DNA of 16,502 nucleotides from an uncultured delta proteobacterium (GCA_903885885.1 CAISKJ010000585.1:1-16502); one strand, 5' to 3'. Counted from the stretch's first letter, positions 7,531-13,720 are shown. Translations and numbers: made by a program. The notes: generated by a model not told the origin, from the letters alone.

Positions 7531-7748
7531 TCCGAGTCGCTGCTCGCGGCGGGGGCCGCGGGGGCAGCGGGGGCCTTCTTCGCGCGGGGCTTCTTCGCGA
7601 CGGGGGCCTTCTTCGCGGGGGCCTTCTTCGCGGCGGGCTTCTTCGCAGCCGCCTTCTTCGCGGGGGCCTTCTTCGCGGCGGGCTTCTTCGCGGCCGGCTT
7701 CTTGGCCTTGGGGGCCGCCTTCTTCGCAGTCTTCTTCGCAGTCGCCAT
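7524..7748 (-). CDS. Histone H1-like lysine/alanine-repeat DNA-binding protein
   Basis: 74 residues, nearly all Lys, Ala and Pro in reiterated AAKKxxAKK units (AAKKPAAKKAPAKKA), like the C-terminal tail of histone H1 and the bacterial HC1/HC2 or AlgP-like proteins. Such proteins bind the nucleic-acid backbone and affect nucleoid compaction. The final residues SSDSEE are acidic, which contrasts with the rest and could modulate binding or partner contact. The ATG has a strong GGAGGT 5 bp upstream. The gene is short and repetitive at DNA level, with GCCTTCTTCGCGG-type units in the plus-strand reading from about 7560 to 7740, so length variation between strains is expected. It is convergent with ggt and divergent from the OmpA lipoprotein gene. 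Confidence 0.88.
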   Translation of the reverse strand: MATAKKTAKKAAPKAKKPAAKKPAAKKAPAKKAAAKKPAAKKAPAKKAPVAKKPRAKKAPAAPAAPAASSDSEE

Positions 7749-7787
7749 GGTGTACCTCCACCTCGGTAATGAGGTTGTCTAACACGT

Positions 7788-7815
7788 AATGTATCGTCGT
7801 TTAGCTTGGTGTCAA
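7788..7815 (-). promoter_or_regulatory. Promoter of the H1-like gene with inverted repeat over its -35
   Basis: On the minus strand TTGACA (7810-7815) and TACATT (7788-7793) are 16 bp apart. The -35 sits in a GCTTG-4-CAAGC inverted repeat (7804-7808 and 7813-7817), and a third CAAGC lies at 7822-7826. A repressor bound here would block the -35. Confidence 0.55.
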
Positions 7816-7862
7816 GCACCTCAAGCTATGGCGAAGTACGTTCCCATGCTGTTTTTATTTGG

Positions 7863-7892
7863 TTGACGCGCGGCAAACTACTTCCCTACGGT
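7863..7892 (+). promoter_or_regulatory. Promoter of the OmpA lipoprotein gene
   Basis: TTGACG (7863-7868), 18 bp, then TACGGT (7887-7892). The predicted start of transcription falls within a few bases of the ATG at 7903, and no Shine-Dalgarno sequence is present, so the mRNA would be leaderless or nearly so. The -10 is weak. Confidence 0.4.
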
Positions 7893-7902
7893 CCCCCGCC
7901 CT

Positions 7903-8784
7903 ATGAAAGACCAGGGCAAGGGGCACCGGGCCGGGCGCGCTTCCGCGCTGTTTTTGCTGGGTTCCGTCGCAGTCGCTGCGTGTCACCCGACGCGCGCCGA
8001 GTACGACGAGGTCCAGAGGCAGAAGGCAGAGCTCCAACGGCAGCTCAACGACACCTCGGCCGAGCGCACGCGCCTCCAGGGCGAGCTCGACGGGCTCTCG
8101 ACCCGCGCGAGCGATCTCGAGCATCGCCTGGGTGAGTCGACGGGCGATCGCGAGCGCCTCCAGCGTGAGGGCGCGCAGACGCAGAGCGAGCTCGAGGCGG
8201 CCCGCGCGCGCGAGGCCGAGCTCCGCCGGCGCCAGCAGCAGCAGGAGGCGCGGCTCTCGGTGTTTCGCAACATGCTCGAGCAGTTTCGCTCGATGATTTC
8301 GGCGGGGCAGCTCCGCGTTCGTGTGGTGCGCGGGCGCATGGTCATCGAGCTGCCCGCGGGCATTCTCTTCGACTCGGGGCGCGCCGAGCTCAAGCCCGAG
8401 GGCCAGCAGGTGCTCCGCCAGGTGGCCTCGGTGCTCGCCCAGATTCGCGGCCGCGACTTCCTCGTGGCGGGCCACACCGACAACCAGCGCATCACCCGCG
8501 GCGGTCGCTACGAAGACAACTGGGACCTCTCCACGGCCCGGTCGGCCACCGTGGTGCGCTTCCTCGCGGCCAACCAGGTCCCCACGGACCACCTCGGGGC
8601 CGCGGGCTACGCCGAGTTTCAGCCCGCCCGCGAGAACGACACCGACGAGAACCGCGCCCAGAACCGCCGCGTCGAGATCGTGCTCATGCCCAACATCGAA
8701 GAGCTCCCGGACCTCTCGTCGCTCGACGGCGCCCCGGCCCAGGCTCCGCACACGCCGCCCGCCCCGGCCGCCCCCGCGCACTGA
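7903..8784 (+). CDS. OmpA-family lipoprotein with coiled-coil stalk
   Basis: 293 residues. The signal peptide ends in a lipobox (VAAC, Cys27), so the mature protein should be lipid-anchored, probably in the outer membrane. Residues about 33-125 are a heptad-rich, Glu/Arg/Gln coiled coil. Residues about 145-262 are an OmpA_C (MotB-like) peptidoglycan-binding domain with IELPAGILFDSG, the motif GHTDN, and NWDLSTARSATVVRFL, ending in AQNRRVEIVLMP. A Pro/Ala tail closes the protein. It would tether the outer membrane to peptidoglycan through a stalk. Tol-Pal Pal proteins are shorter and lack the coil, and no tol genes are near, so I do not call it pal. Confidence 0.92.
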   Translation: MKDQGKGHRAGRASALFLLGSVAVAACHPTRAEYDEVQRQKAELQRQLNDTSAERTRLQGELDGLSTRASDLEHRLGESTGDRERLQREGAQTQSELEAARAREAELRRRQQQQEARLSVFRNMLEQFRSMISAGQLRVRVVRGRMVIELPAGILFDSGRAELKPEGQQVLRQVASVLAQIRGRDFLVAGHTDNQRITRGGRYEDNWDLSTARSATVVRFLAANQVPTDHLGAAGYAEFQPARENDTDENRAQNRRVEIVLMPNIEELPDLSSLDGAPAQAPHTPPAPAAPAH

Positions 8785-8943
8785 TCCCCGCCTCGCCCCG
8801 TCGTCTCGACCGCCTCCCCCCACGTCACCCCGCAGCGCCCTCCGTGAAGCTCCGCGCGCCCGCCCTCAAAGGGGGCCGCCGGGGCTCATTTCCAGCGCGT
8901 TCGCCGCAGCGCGCCCAACAATGAACGACGGCTCAGTTCGCAA

Positions 8944-8972
8944 TTGACCTTCGGCACTGTGTTGACTAGAGT
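8944..8972 (+). promoter_or_regulatory. Sigma70-type promoter upstream of the cdnL leader
   Basis: TTGACC (8944-8949), 17 bp, TAGAGT (8967-8972), followed by CCGGCGGC. The same TAGAGTCCG sequence occurs at the rng promoter (10011). Transcription would begin near 8979. Confidence 0.55.
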
Positions 8973-9009
8973 CCGGCGGCTCCCGGGGCCTATGCCCCGC
9001 TGGAGGACG

Positions 9010-9060
9010 ATGTATCGGCAACACCCTGGCCTTCGGGGTGTTTTCCCATATCAGACATGA
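9010..9060 (+). CDS. Possible 16-residue leader peptide
   Basis: ATG at 9010 is preceded by GGAGG 3 bp upstream and runs to TGA at 9058-9060, encoding MYRQHPGLRGVFPYQT. The ORF is overlapped by the 9020-9042 terminator hairpin, as in translation-controlled attenuators. Codons are not enriched for one amino acid, so an amino-acid attenuator is not indicated. It may also be chance. Confidence 0.3.
   Translation: MYRQHPGLRGVFPYQT
9020..9044 (+). terminator. Intrinsic terminator hairpin inside the cdnL leader
   Basis: AACACCC (9020-9026) pairs with GGGTGTT (9036-9042), and inner pairs may extend the stem across a CTTC loop region. It is followed by a T tract (9041-9044). It would end a short RNA of about 65 nt from the promoter at 8944-8972, or act as an attenuator. 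Confidence 0.55.
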
Positions 9061-9246
9061 GGGCATTCATCGGAATCAACCCCGATGAGCGTCACCTCAC
9101 CCCGTGAGGAGTCTCCGCCGCGCCAGTAGGGGCGACGACGGTGTTCTCCACCCAATACAAAAGGGCGGTCACGGGGAATGAGAGCAGTTTCTTCGGCGTT
9201 GCGCAGGCACCTCGGGCGGAGCCCCGTCGCGGTGTCCACGGCAGCT

Positions 9247-9282
9247 CAATGCCCCTGTCTCCCATCAAGACAGGGGCCATTG
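9247..9282 (+). terminator. Strong hairpin upstream of cdnL, terminator or attenuator
   Basis: GCCCCTGTCT (9251-9260) pairs with AGACAGGGGC (9268-9277), loop CCCATCA. With one bulged base (9278) the stem continues CAAT/ATTG (9247-9250 and 9279-9282). The T tract afterwards is poor (TGCTGTTGG). It lies 54 bp before the cdnL ATG. Confidence 0.5.
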
Positions 9283-9336
9283 CTGTTGGCACGCGAGGGA
9301 AAGGCCGTTCACCCCCGAAAGGGAGCTGGAGTTACG

Positions 9337-9846
9337 ATGCAACAGGCACGAAGCGTCTCCGAGTTCAGGGTCGGCGACAAGGCTGTGTATCCCGCGCAGG
9401 GTGTGGCCGAAGTCGTCAGCATCGAAGAGAGGGACATCGCGGGCGCCAGGCAGCGCTTCTATGTCCTTCGCATCCTCGACTCGGACCGCAGGATCATGGT
9501 CCCGGTGAAGAACGCCGAGAGCGTCGGCCTCCGCTGCGTCATCTGCGAGGAGGAGATTCGAGAGATCTTCGAGATCCTCCGCGAGCGCACCGTGGCCTTC
9601 GACAACCAGACCTGGAACCGCCGCTATCGCGGCTTCATGGACAAGATCAAGACCGGCAGCATCTACGATGTGGCCGAGGTTCTTCGCGACCTCTACCGGC
9701 TCAAGGCCGAGAAGTCGCTCTCGTTCGGCGAGCGCCGCATGCTCGACAACGCCCGCACCCTCGTCGTGAAAGAGCTCGCCATCGCCCTCGCCCGCACGGA
9801 AGACTCCGTGCGCGAAGAGATCGAAGCGATCTTCTCGACGAACTGA
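9337..9846 (+). CDS. cdnL: CarD/CdnL-type RNA polymerase-binding transcription factor
   Basis: 169 residues from ATG at 9337, preceded by GGAG at 5 bp; the upstream in-frame extension to 9178 is poor coding sequence containing the hairpin. CdnL binds the RNA polymerase beta subunit and stabilises open complexes at rRNA and other sigma70 promoters; it is essential in Myxococcus. The N-terminal RNAP-interaction domain (about 10-70) shows FRVGDKAVYPAQGVAEV and FYVLRILDSDRRIMVP. The helical C-terminal DNA-binding domain contains TWNRRYRGFMDKIKTGS, EVLRDLYRLKAEKSLSFG and ERRMLDNARTLVVKELAIAL. Length and order match CdnL rather than the larger CarD, which has an added AT-hook domain. The leader upstream may give post-initiation control. 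Confidence 0.95.
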   Translation: MQQARSVSEFRVGDKAVYPAQGVAEVVSIEERDIAGARQRFYVLRILDSDRRIMVPVKNAESVGLRCVICEEEIREIFEILRERTVAFDNQTWNRRYRGFMDKIKTGSIYDVAEVLRDLYRLKAEKSLSFGERRMLDNARTLVVKELAIALARTEDSVREEIEAIFSTN

Positions 9847-10098
9847 CCGCCCGCGCCGCCGCCCCCCCCACCCGCCCTGCCCCCGCTCCTTCCGCCGCGA
9901 CGCGCCCTCGCGCACGCAGCTCCCGTTCGCACTTCCGTAGCTCGCCGCGGCGCGCCCCCATTGCACGTGGGGTAGACGGTTCCTGTCGCGGGAATGGGTG
10001 CACCCCGTGATAGAGTCCGCCCCGCGTGCGGACCGCCTGCGGGCGTCGATCCTCGCGACCACTTCCAACGACACACACATCTTCACGACAGAGTCCCA
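9847..10098 (+). promoter_or_regulatory. cdnL-rng intergenic region with rng promoter elements
   Basis: The first half is C-rich low-complexity sequence with no clear terminator; a CCCCA/TGGGG repeat (9956-9960, 9968-9972) is weak. TAGAGT (10011-10016), followed by CCGCCCC, is the best -10. No good -35 is found 16-18 bp upstream. A perfect 10-bp palindrome GGGTGCACCC (9996-10005) occupies the spacer, which suggests regulator-dependent transcription. Confidence 0.4.
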
Positions 10099-11805
10099 AT
10101 GGCGGGAAACCAGATCGTCATCAACGTTGACATCGGCGAGACACGGGTCGCCATCATCGAGAACGGCATCGTCGCCGAGCTCCACATCGAACGTCGAGGC
10201 GACCGCAGCGTCGTCGGCGACGTGTACCTCGGCAAGGTCACGCGCGTGCTCCCGGGCATGAACGCCGCGTTCGTCGACCTCGGCCTCGACCGCGCCGCGT
10301 TCCTCCACGTCGACGACGCGCTCCCCGACGAGGAGTTTCGCGCGGCCATGCTCGGCGACGACGACGAGGAGCCCGCCGAGGCCCCCGCCGTCCCCGACAC
10401 CGACGACCACGCGTCGAGCGAGCCCGAGATCCCCGGCGACGAAGACCTCGTCGCGGCCCCAAAACCCGAGTCGAAGCCGACGCAGAAGCCTCCCCACGCG
10501 CACGCCCACTCGCACAGGCCGCAGGCCCCCAAAGACCGCAAGCCCGGCGGCAACGGCGGCGGAGGCAACGGCGGCGGCCGACCGCAGCGCGACGCGCGCG
10601 CGCAGAAGCCCATTCGCGACGTGCTGCGCGAGGGCCAGGAGATCGTGGTGCAGGTCTCCAAGGGGCCCATCAGCACGAAGGGCGCGCGGGTCACCTCGCA
10701 CGTCTCGCTGCCCGGTCGCTACGTGGTCTACATGCCCACGGTCGATCACATGGGCGTCTCGAAGCGCATCGGCAACGAGAAGGAGCGGCGGCGCCTCCGC
10801 GAGGTGATCGACTCGCTCAAGCCCGAGAAGGGCGGGCTCATCGTGCGCACGCTCTCCGAGGGGCTCACCAAGAAGCAGCTCAAGACCGACGTCGCGTACC
10901 TCGTTCACCTCTGGGCCGACATCTGTCGCAAGCGCGAGGGCGCGCGGGCCCCTGCGCTTCTCTACTCCGAGCTCGACGTGGTGCTCCGCACGGTGCGCGA
11001 CATCTTCGGGCCCGAGGTCGACAAGATCATCATCGACGACAAAGACGCCCACGGGCGCCTCGTGCGCTTCGTCGAGCAGTTTATGCCCGACCGCAAAGAC
11101 GACGTGGAGCTCTACACGGGCCACGAGCCCGTGTTCGACGCGTACGGCATCGAGGACGAGATCGGCCGCGCCCTCTCGCGCAAGGTGCCGCTCAAGTCGG
11201 GCGGGTACCTCATCATCGATCAGGCCGAGGCCCTCACCGCCATCGACGTGAACACCGGGCGCTTCGTGGGCAAGCGCGACGTCGAAGAGACCGTCACGGC
11301 CACCAACATGGAGGCCGTCGCCGAGATCGCGTACCAGCTCCGGCTGCGCAACCTCGGCGGGCTCATCGTGCTCGACTTCATCGACATGGATCGGCCGCAG
11401 AACCGCGACCGCGTCGACAAGGCCCTCGCCGAGGCGCTGAAGAACGACAAGGCCAAGACCACCACGGTGCGCATCTCCGAGCTCGGGCTCGTCGAGATGA
11501 CGCGCAAGCGCACGCGCGAGAGCCTCGGACGCACGCTCTTCGAGCCGTGTTTTTATTGCGATGGCACGGGGCAGACCTCGTCGCGGCTCACCGTCGCGTA
11601 TGAGATCCTCCGGCAGATTCGCCGCGAGAAGGACGACCTCAAGGGGTACTTCATCGTGGTGAACGCCCACCCCGCGGTGGTCGACACGCTCAAGAACGAG
11701 ATCCGACAGGACCTCGACGAGGCCCAGCGGCGCTACATGCGAGAGATCCGCGTGCAGTCGCGGCCCGAGTACCACATCGAACAGTTCGATCTCGCCGGCT
11801 CGTAG
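10099..11805 (+). CDS. rng: Ribonuclease E/G family endoribonuclease
   Basis: 568 residues from ATG at 10099. RNase E/G enzymes cleave single-stranded A/U-rich RNA in mRNA decay and rRNA/tRNA maturation. The N-terminus (QIVINVDIGETRVAIIENG) and S1 start (GDVYLGKVTRVLPGMNAAFVD) are canonical. The S1 domain is split by an insertion of about 95 residues (75-170): acidic first, then KPxQKPPHAHAHSHR and a Gly/Asn-rich run, resuming at REGQEIVVQVSKGPISTKGAR. Catalytic metal ligands are D383 (AIDVNTG) and D426 (DFIDM). The zinc-link is C484FYC487DGTG. The non-catalytic scaffold tail of RNase E is absent, so RNase G is the nearer analogue, about 80 residues longer than E. coli RNase G. It is the first gene of an apparent operon. 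Confidence 0.96.
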   Translation: MAGNQIVINVDIGETRVAIIENGIVAELHIERRGDRSVVGDVYLGKVTRVLPGMNAAFVDLGLDRAAFLHVDDALPDEEFRAAMLGDDDEEPAEAPAVPDTDDHASSEPEIPGDEDLVAAPKPESKPTQKPPHAHAHSHRPQAPKDRKPGGNGGGGNGGGRPQRDARAQKPIRDVLREGQEIVVQVSKGPISTKGARVTSHVSLPGRYVVYMPTVDHMGVSKRIGNEKERRRLREVIDSLKPEKGGLIVRTLSEGLTKKQLKTDVAYLVHLWADICRKREGARAPALLYSELDVVLRTVRDIFGPEVDKIIIDDKDAHGRLVRFVEQFMPDRKDDVELYTGHEPVFDAYGIEDEIGRALSRKVPLKSGGYLIIDQAEALTAIDVNTGRFVGKRDVEETVTATNMEAVAEIAYQLRLRNLGGLIVLDFIDMDRPQNRDRVDKALAEALKNDKAKTTTVRISELGLVEMTRKRTRESLGRTLFEPCFYCDGTGQTSSRLTVAYEILRQIRREKDDLKGYFIVVNAHPAVVDTLKNEIRQDLDEAQRRYMREIRVQSRPEYHIEQFDLAGS

Positions 11806-11816
11806 AGAGAGGTGCC

Positions 11817-12137
11817 ATGAGCGACGACAAGCGCCGCGTCGAGGAGCGCGTCACGATCAACCAGGAGTTCGAGTCGTTCGATGCCTTCATCGACGAGTAC
11901 GTGACCAACCTGTCGCGCTCGGGCGCCTTCATCAAGACGAAGTCACCGCTGCCCGTGGGCACCAAGGTGAACCTTCATTTCACCGTGCTCCACGAAGACA
12001 TGGAGACCGTCGAGGGCGTCGGCGAGGTGGTGCGCTCGCAGCACGATCCGCCCGGCGTCGGTGTGGTCTTCACCGAGCTCACCCCCGAGTCGGCGGCCGT
12101 GATCGAGCGGCTCCTCGCGCGCCGCGGCGCGAGCTGA
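11817..12137 (+). CDS. PilZ-domain protein (Myxococcus TIGR02266-type), predicted c-di-GMP binder
   Basis: 106 residues, the whole protein being one PilZ domain. Both nucleotide-binding motifs are present: R7VEER11 (RxxxR) and N31LSRSG36 (NxSxxG). The stretch FDAFIDEYVTNLSRSGAFIKT matches the PilZ subfamily expanded in Myxococcus. C-di-GMP binding is therefore likely, acting through a partner because no output domain is attached. It starts 11 bp after rng with GAGAGAGG as ribosome binding site, so it is almost certainly co-transcribed with rng and with the J-domain gene 14 bp downstream. The pairing with an RNase suggests, but does not prove, a link between second-messenger signalling and RNA turnover. 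Confidence 0.9.
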   Translation: MSDDKRRVEERVTINQEFESFDAFIDEYVTNLSRSGAFIKTKSPLPVGTKVNLHFTVLHEDMETVEGVGEVVRSQHDPPGVGVVFTELTPESAAVIERLLARRGAS

Positions 12138-12151
12138 GAAGGGCCTCACCG

Positions 12152-12595
12152 ATGGGCATCTTCGACCGGCTCACCGAAGGCATGCGCACCGCCCTCGACC
12201 GCCCCGCAGCAGCCGCCGCGGGCGCGTCGCTCTCCGAGCGCGTCGGCCTGCGCGCGTGGTCCGACGAGAACCTCCGCAACGAGCTCGAGCGCCGACGGCG
12301 CGCGCGCGGCCGCAACGCCAACGGGCGCCCCGCCGCCGACGATGAGCTCACGGCGATCTCGTCGGCGCGCCGCGAGCGCATGCGCGACCGCTCGCTCGCG
12401 AAGTGCTTCGCGCTCCTCGAGCTGCCCGCGGGCTCGTCGCGCCTCGAGGTGCAGCGCGCCTTCCGCTCCCTCTTGCGGCAGTACCACCCCGACCGATACC
12501 TGGGCGACACTGAGCAGCACGCCTCGGCGATCGCGCTCGTCACGAGCATCGTCGACGCGTACCTGACCGTGCTCGCCCACTTCGACCGCCGCTGA
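12152..12595 (+). CDS. J-domain (DnaJ-like) protein
   Basis: 147 residues. The C-terminal half (about 84-145) is a J domain: CFALLELPAGSSRLEVQRAFRSLLRQYHPDRY with the HPD tripeptide at 112-114, which stimulates DnaK-type ATPases. The N-terminal half is Arg/Ala-rich, probably helical (GIFDRLTEGMRTAL, then ELERRRRARGR), with no recognisable substrate-binding domain; zinc-finger and G/F regions of DnaJ are absent. It is thus a specialised class III co-chaperone. It is the last gene of the rng-PilZ-J cluster, 14 bp after the PilZ stop, and converges on the FHA gene. Which client it serves is unknown. Confidence 0.85.
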   Translation: MGIFDRLTEGMRTALDRPAAAAAGASLSERVGLRAWSDENLRNELERRRRARGRNANGRPAADDELTAISSARRERMRDRSLAKCFALLELPAGSSRLEVQRAFRSLLRQYHPDRYLGDTEQHASAIALVTSIVDAYLTVLAHFDRR

Positions 12596-12600
12596 GCGCG

Positions 12601-12643
12601 GCGCCGAGCCGTTACGTCCGCCCGCTCACTCGGCGCGGACGTA
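12601..12643. terminator. Interlocked inverted repeats between convergent genes
   Basis: GCGCCGAG (12601-12608) is the complement of CTCGGCGC (12629-12636), and TACGTCCG (12613-12620) of CGGACGTA (12636-12643). The two 8-bp stems alternate, so they are mutually exclusive hairpins or a pseudoknot. They span the end of the FHA gene (stop 12626-12628). Neither has a T tract; a bidirectional terminator role is possible. Confidence 0.45.
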
Positions 12644-13570
12644 CTGCTTCTGCACGAGCTTCACGAGAAGCTCCCACGTCTCGAGGTCGGTGAGCCGCGA
12701 CCGGTCGAGGAGCGTGTCGACGCGCCCCGTGTTCCACGCGAGCTGAAAGAGCGTGAGCTCCTTCTCCGAGAGGTCTTTGAGCAGCGGCGTGAGCGGCTGC
12801 GGCACCACGAGGCGCGCGGTGAGGGCCGGCAGCTGCGGCGAGATGCGGCGCACCTCGTCGAGGTGGCGCATGCCCTCCATCAAGATGGCCTCCGTGGAGA
12901 GGTTGAGCTCCTCGGCGAACTCGCGCTCGTCGGGGCCCTGCATCTCGAAGGTGCCCGTCTCCCACGTGAGAAGCCGGTAGATGCTCTTGAGCGGGACGGG
13001 CTCGGTGTTCTCGTTGATGCTCGCGAACGCGATCTGCCCCTTGCGGAGGTAGAGGCGCCCCACGTCGTCGTCGTGGTTGACCACGAGCACGCCGCTCTTC
13101 TTGCTCGTGGCGAAGAGCTGCAAGAGGTCGACGAGGGGCAGCTCGTCGATGGAGCCCGTCATCGCCTTCACGGTGGTCGAGCGCGTCGCCACGTTCTGCA
13201 TCTTGGCGCGCGCCTCGGCCTCGTGCGCCACCGACGCGCCCGTGGGAGCGTCGATGAGGGCCACACGCACAATGCTCGTACCCACGAGCACGCGGTCGCC
13301 CTCTTTCAAGCGCGCGCGCTTGATCTTCTCGCCGTTGACGAAGGTGCCGTTGGTGCTCCCCAGGTCTTCGATGATGAGGGCGTCGTTGTTCCAACTGATC
13401 TTCGCGTGCTTGCGCGACACCATGTCTTCAACAAGCACCACATCGAGCTCGTTCGAGCGCCCGATGAAGATCTCGCGGTCGGCGGCGATGGGGAACTCGC
13501 CACCCTGGTACTTGCCCGAGATGAAGCGCAGCGCGAACTGCTTCTTCGGGGCTTCCTGAGACAACGCCAT
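12626..13570 (-). CDS. FHA domain and DUF4388 protein
   Basis: 314 residues. Residues about 12-105 are a forkhead-associated domain with GRS (37-39), SRKH (52-55) and STNGTFVNG (72-80), the residues that bind phosphothreonine. Residues about 134-240 match DUF4388 (GSIDELPLVDLLQLFATSKKSGVL, then GRLYLRKGQIAFASI), common in Myxococcota and linked to gliding and signalling proteins. The remaining C-terminal part resembles a small helical extension. It likely recognises a protein phosphorylated by a Hanks-type kinase, such as the one at the right end of the window (inference). No Shine-Dalgarno sequence is visible; the promoter lies immediately upstream. Confidence 0.9.
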   Translation of the reverse strand: MALSQEAPKKQFALRFISGKYQGGEFPIAADREIFIGRSNELDVVLVEDMVSRKHAKISWNNDALIIEDLGSTNGTFVNGEKIKRARLKEGDRVLVGTSIVRVALIDAPTGASVAHEAEARAKMQNVATRSTTVKAMTGSIDELPLVDLLQLFATSKKSGVLVVNHDDDVGRLYLRKGQIAFASINENTEPVPLKSIYRLLTWETGTFEMQGPDEREFAEELNLSTEAILMEGMRHLDEVRRISPQLPALTARLVVPQPLTPLLKDLSEKELTLFQLAWNTGRVDTLLDRSRLTDLETWELLVKLVQKQYVRAE

Positions 13571-13584
13571 GAGAAGTTGAGCGC

Positions 13585-13614
13585 ATCGTAATGATCACCG
13601 CGCTTCGGGGTCAA
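13585..13614 (-). promoter_or_regulatory. Promoter of the FHA-DUF4388 gene
   Basis: On the minus strand TTGACC (13609-13614), 18 bp, TACGAT (13585-13590). Transcription would start near 13578, about 8 bases before the ATG, leaving no room for a Shine-Dalgarno sequence. It is divergent from the promoter at 13647-13676. Confidence 0.5.
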
Positions 13615-13646
13615 GAAATGCCCTTCGATCACGCGCGTTCGTTGCG

Positions 13647-13676
13647 TTGACAACGCCCCGCGACCGAGAGTAGGTT
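13647..13676 (+). promoter_or_regulatory. Strong promoter of the 38-residue basic protein gene
   Basis: TTGACA (13647-13652), 18 bp, TAGGTT (13671-13676), followed by CCGCGCCCC. Transcription would start near 13683, giving a leader of about 38 nt. It is one of the strongest -35 elements in the window. Confidence 0.6.
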
Positions 13677-13720
13677 CCGCGCCCCTTCGCACTCGATGCG
13701 TTGATACAAGGACTTTCGCC

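Larger units (their letters stand above)
8785..9336 (+). other. 552-bp non-coding stretch with structured candidate leader of cdnL
   Basis: Bases 8785-8943 show nothing I can assign apart from short GC-rich inverted repeats. From 8944 there is a promoter, then a series of hairpins: 8984-8999 (CGGGGC-4-GCCCCG), the terminator-like 9020-9042, 9067-9073 with 9082-9088 (TCATCGG/CCGATGA), 9095-9100 with 9104-9109 (CCTCAC/GTGAGG), and a long one at 9247-9282. No second clear promoter is seen before cdnL, so its mRNA may carry this leader. It matches no riboswitch or housekeeping RNA I recognise. Confidence 0.5.

Noticed and set aside
7560..7740. Repeats resembling a CRISPR array or satellite
   Set aside because: Units are short, imperfect, in frame, and explained by the AAKK protein repeats; no spacers.
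7518..7769. Plus-strand Gly/Leu/Arg-rich ORF over the H1-like gene
   Set aside because: It is the complement of the Lys/Ala repeat codons. The minus frame has the ribosome binding site, promoter and recognisable composition.
8866..9066. 66-codon minus-strand ORF in the intergenic stretch
   Set aside because: It overlaps the promoter and terminator of the cdnL leader, has no family features and no good ribosome binding site.
9281..9300. Sigma54-type -24/-12 element before cdnL (TTGGCACG)
   Set aside because: The -24-like TGGCAC is present but no TTGCA at the required distance.
9178..9336. N-terminal extension of cdnL to an upstream ATG
   Set aside because: It includes the strong 9247-9282 hairpin, adds 53 residues foreign to the family, and the ATG at 9337 has its own GGAG.
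9265..11775. 836-codon open frame on the minus strand
   Set aside because: It is antisense to cdnL and rng, both with clear family motifs. The product is Leu/Val/Arg/His/Asp-rich without domains, as expected from the complement of GC-biased codons.
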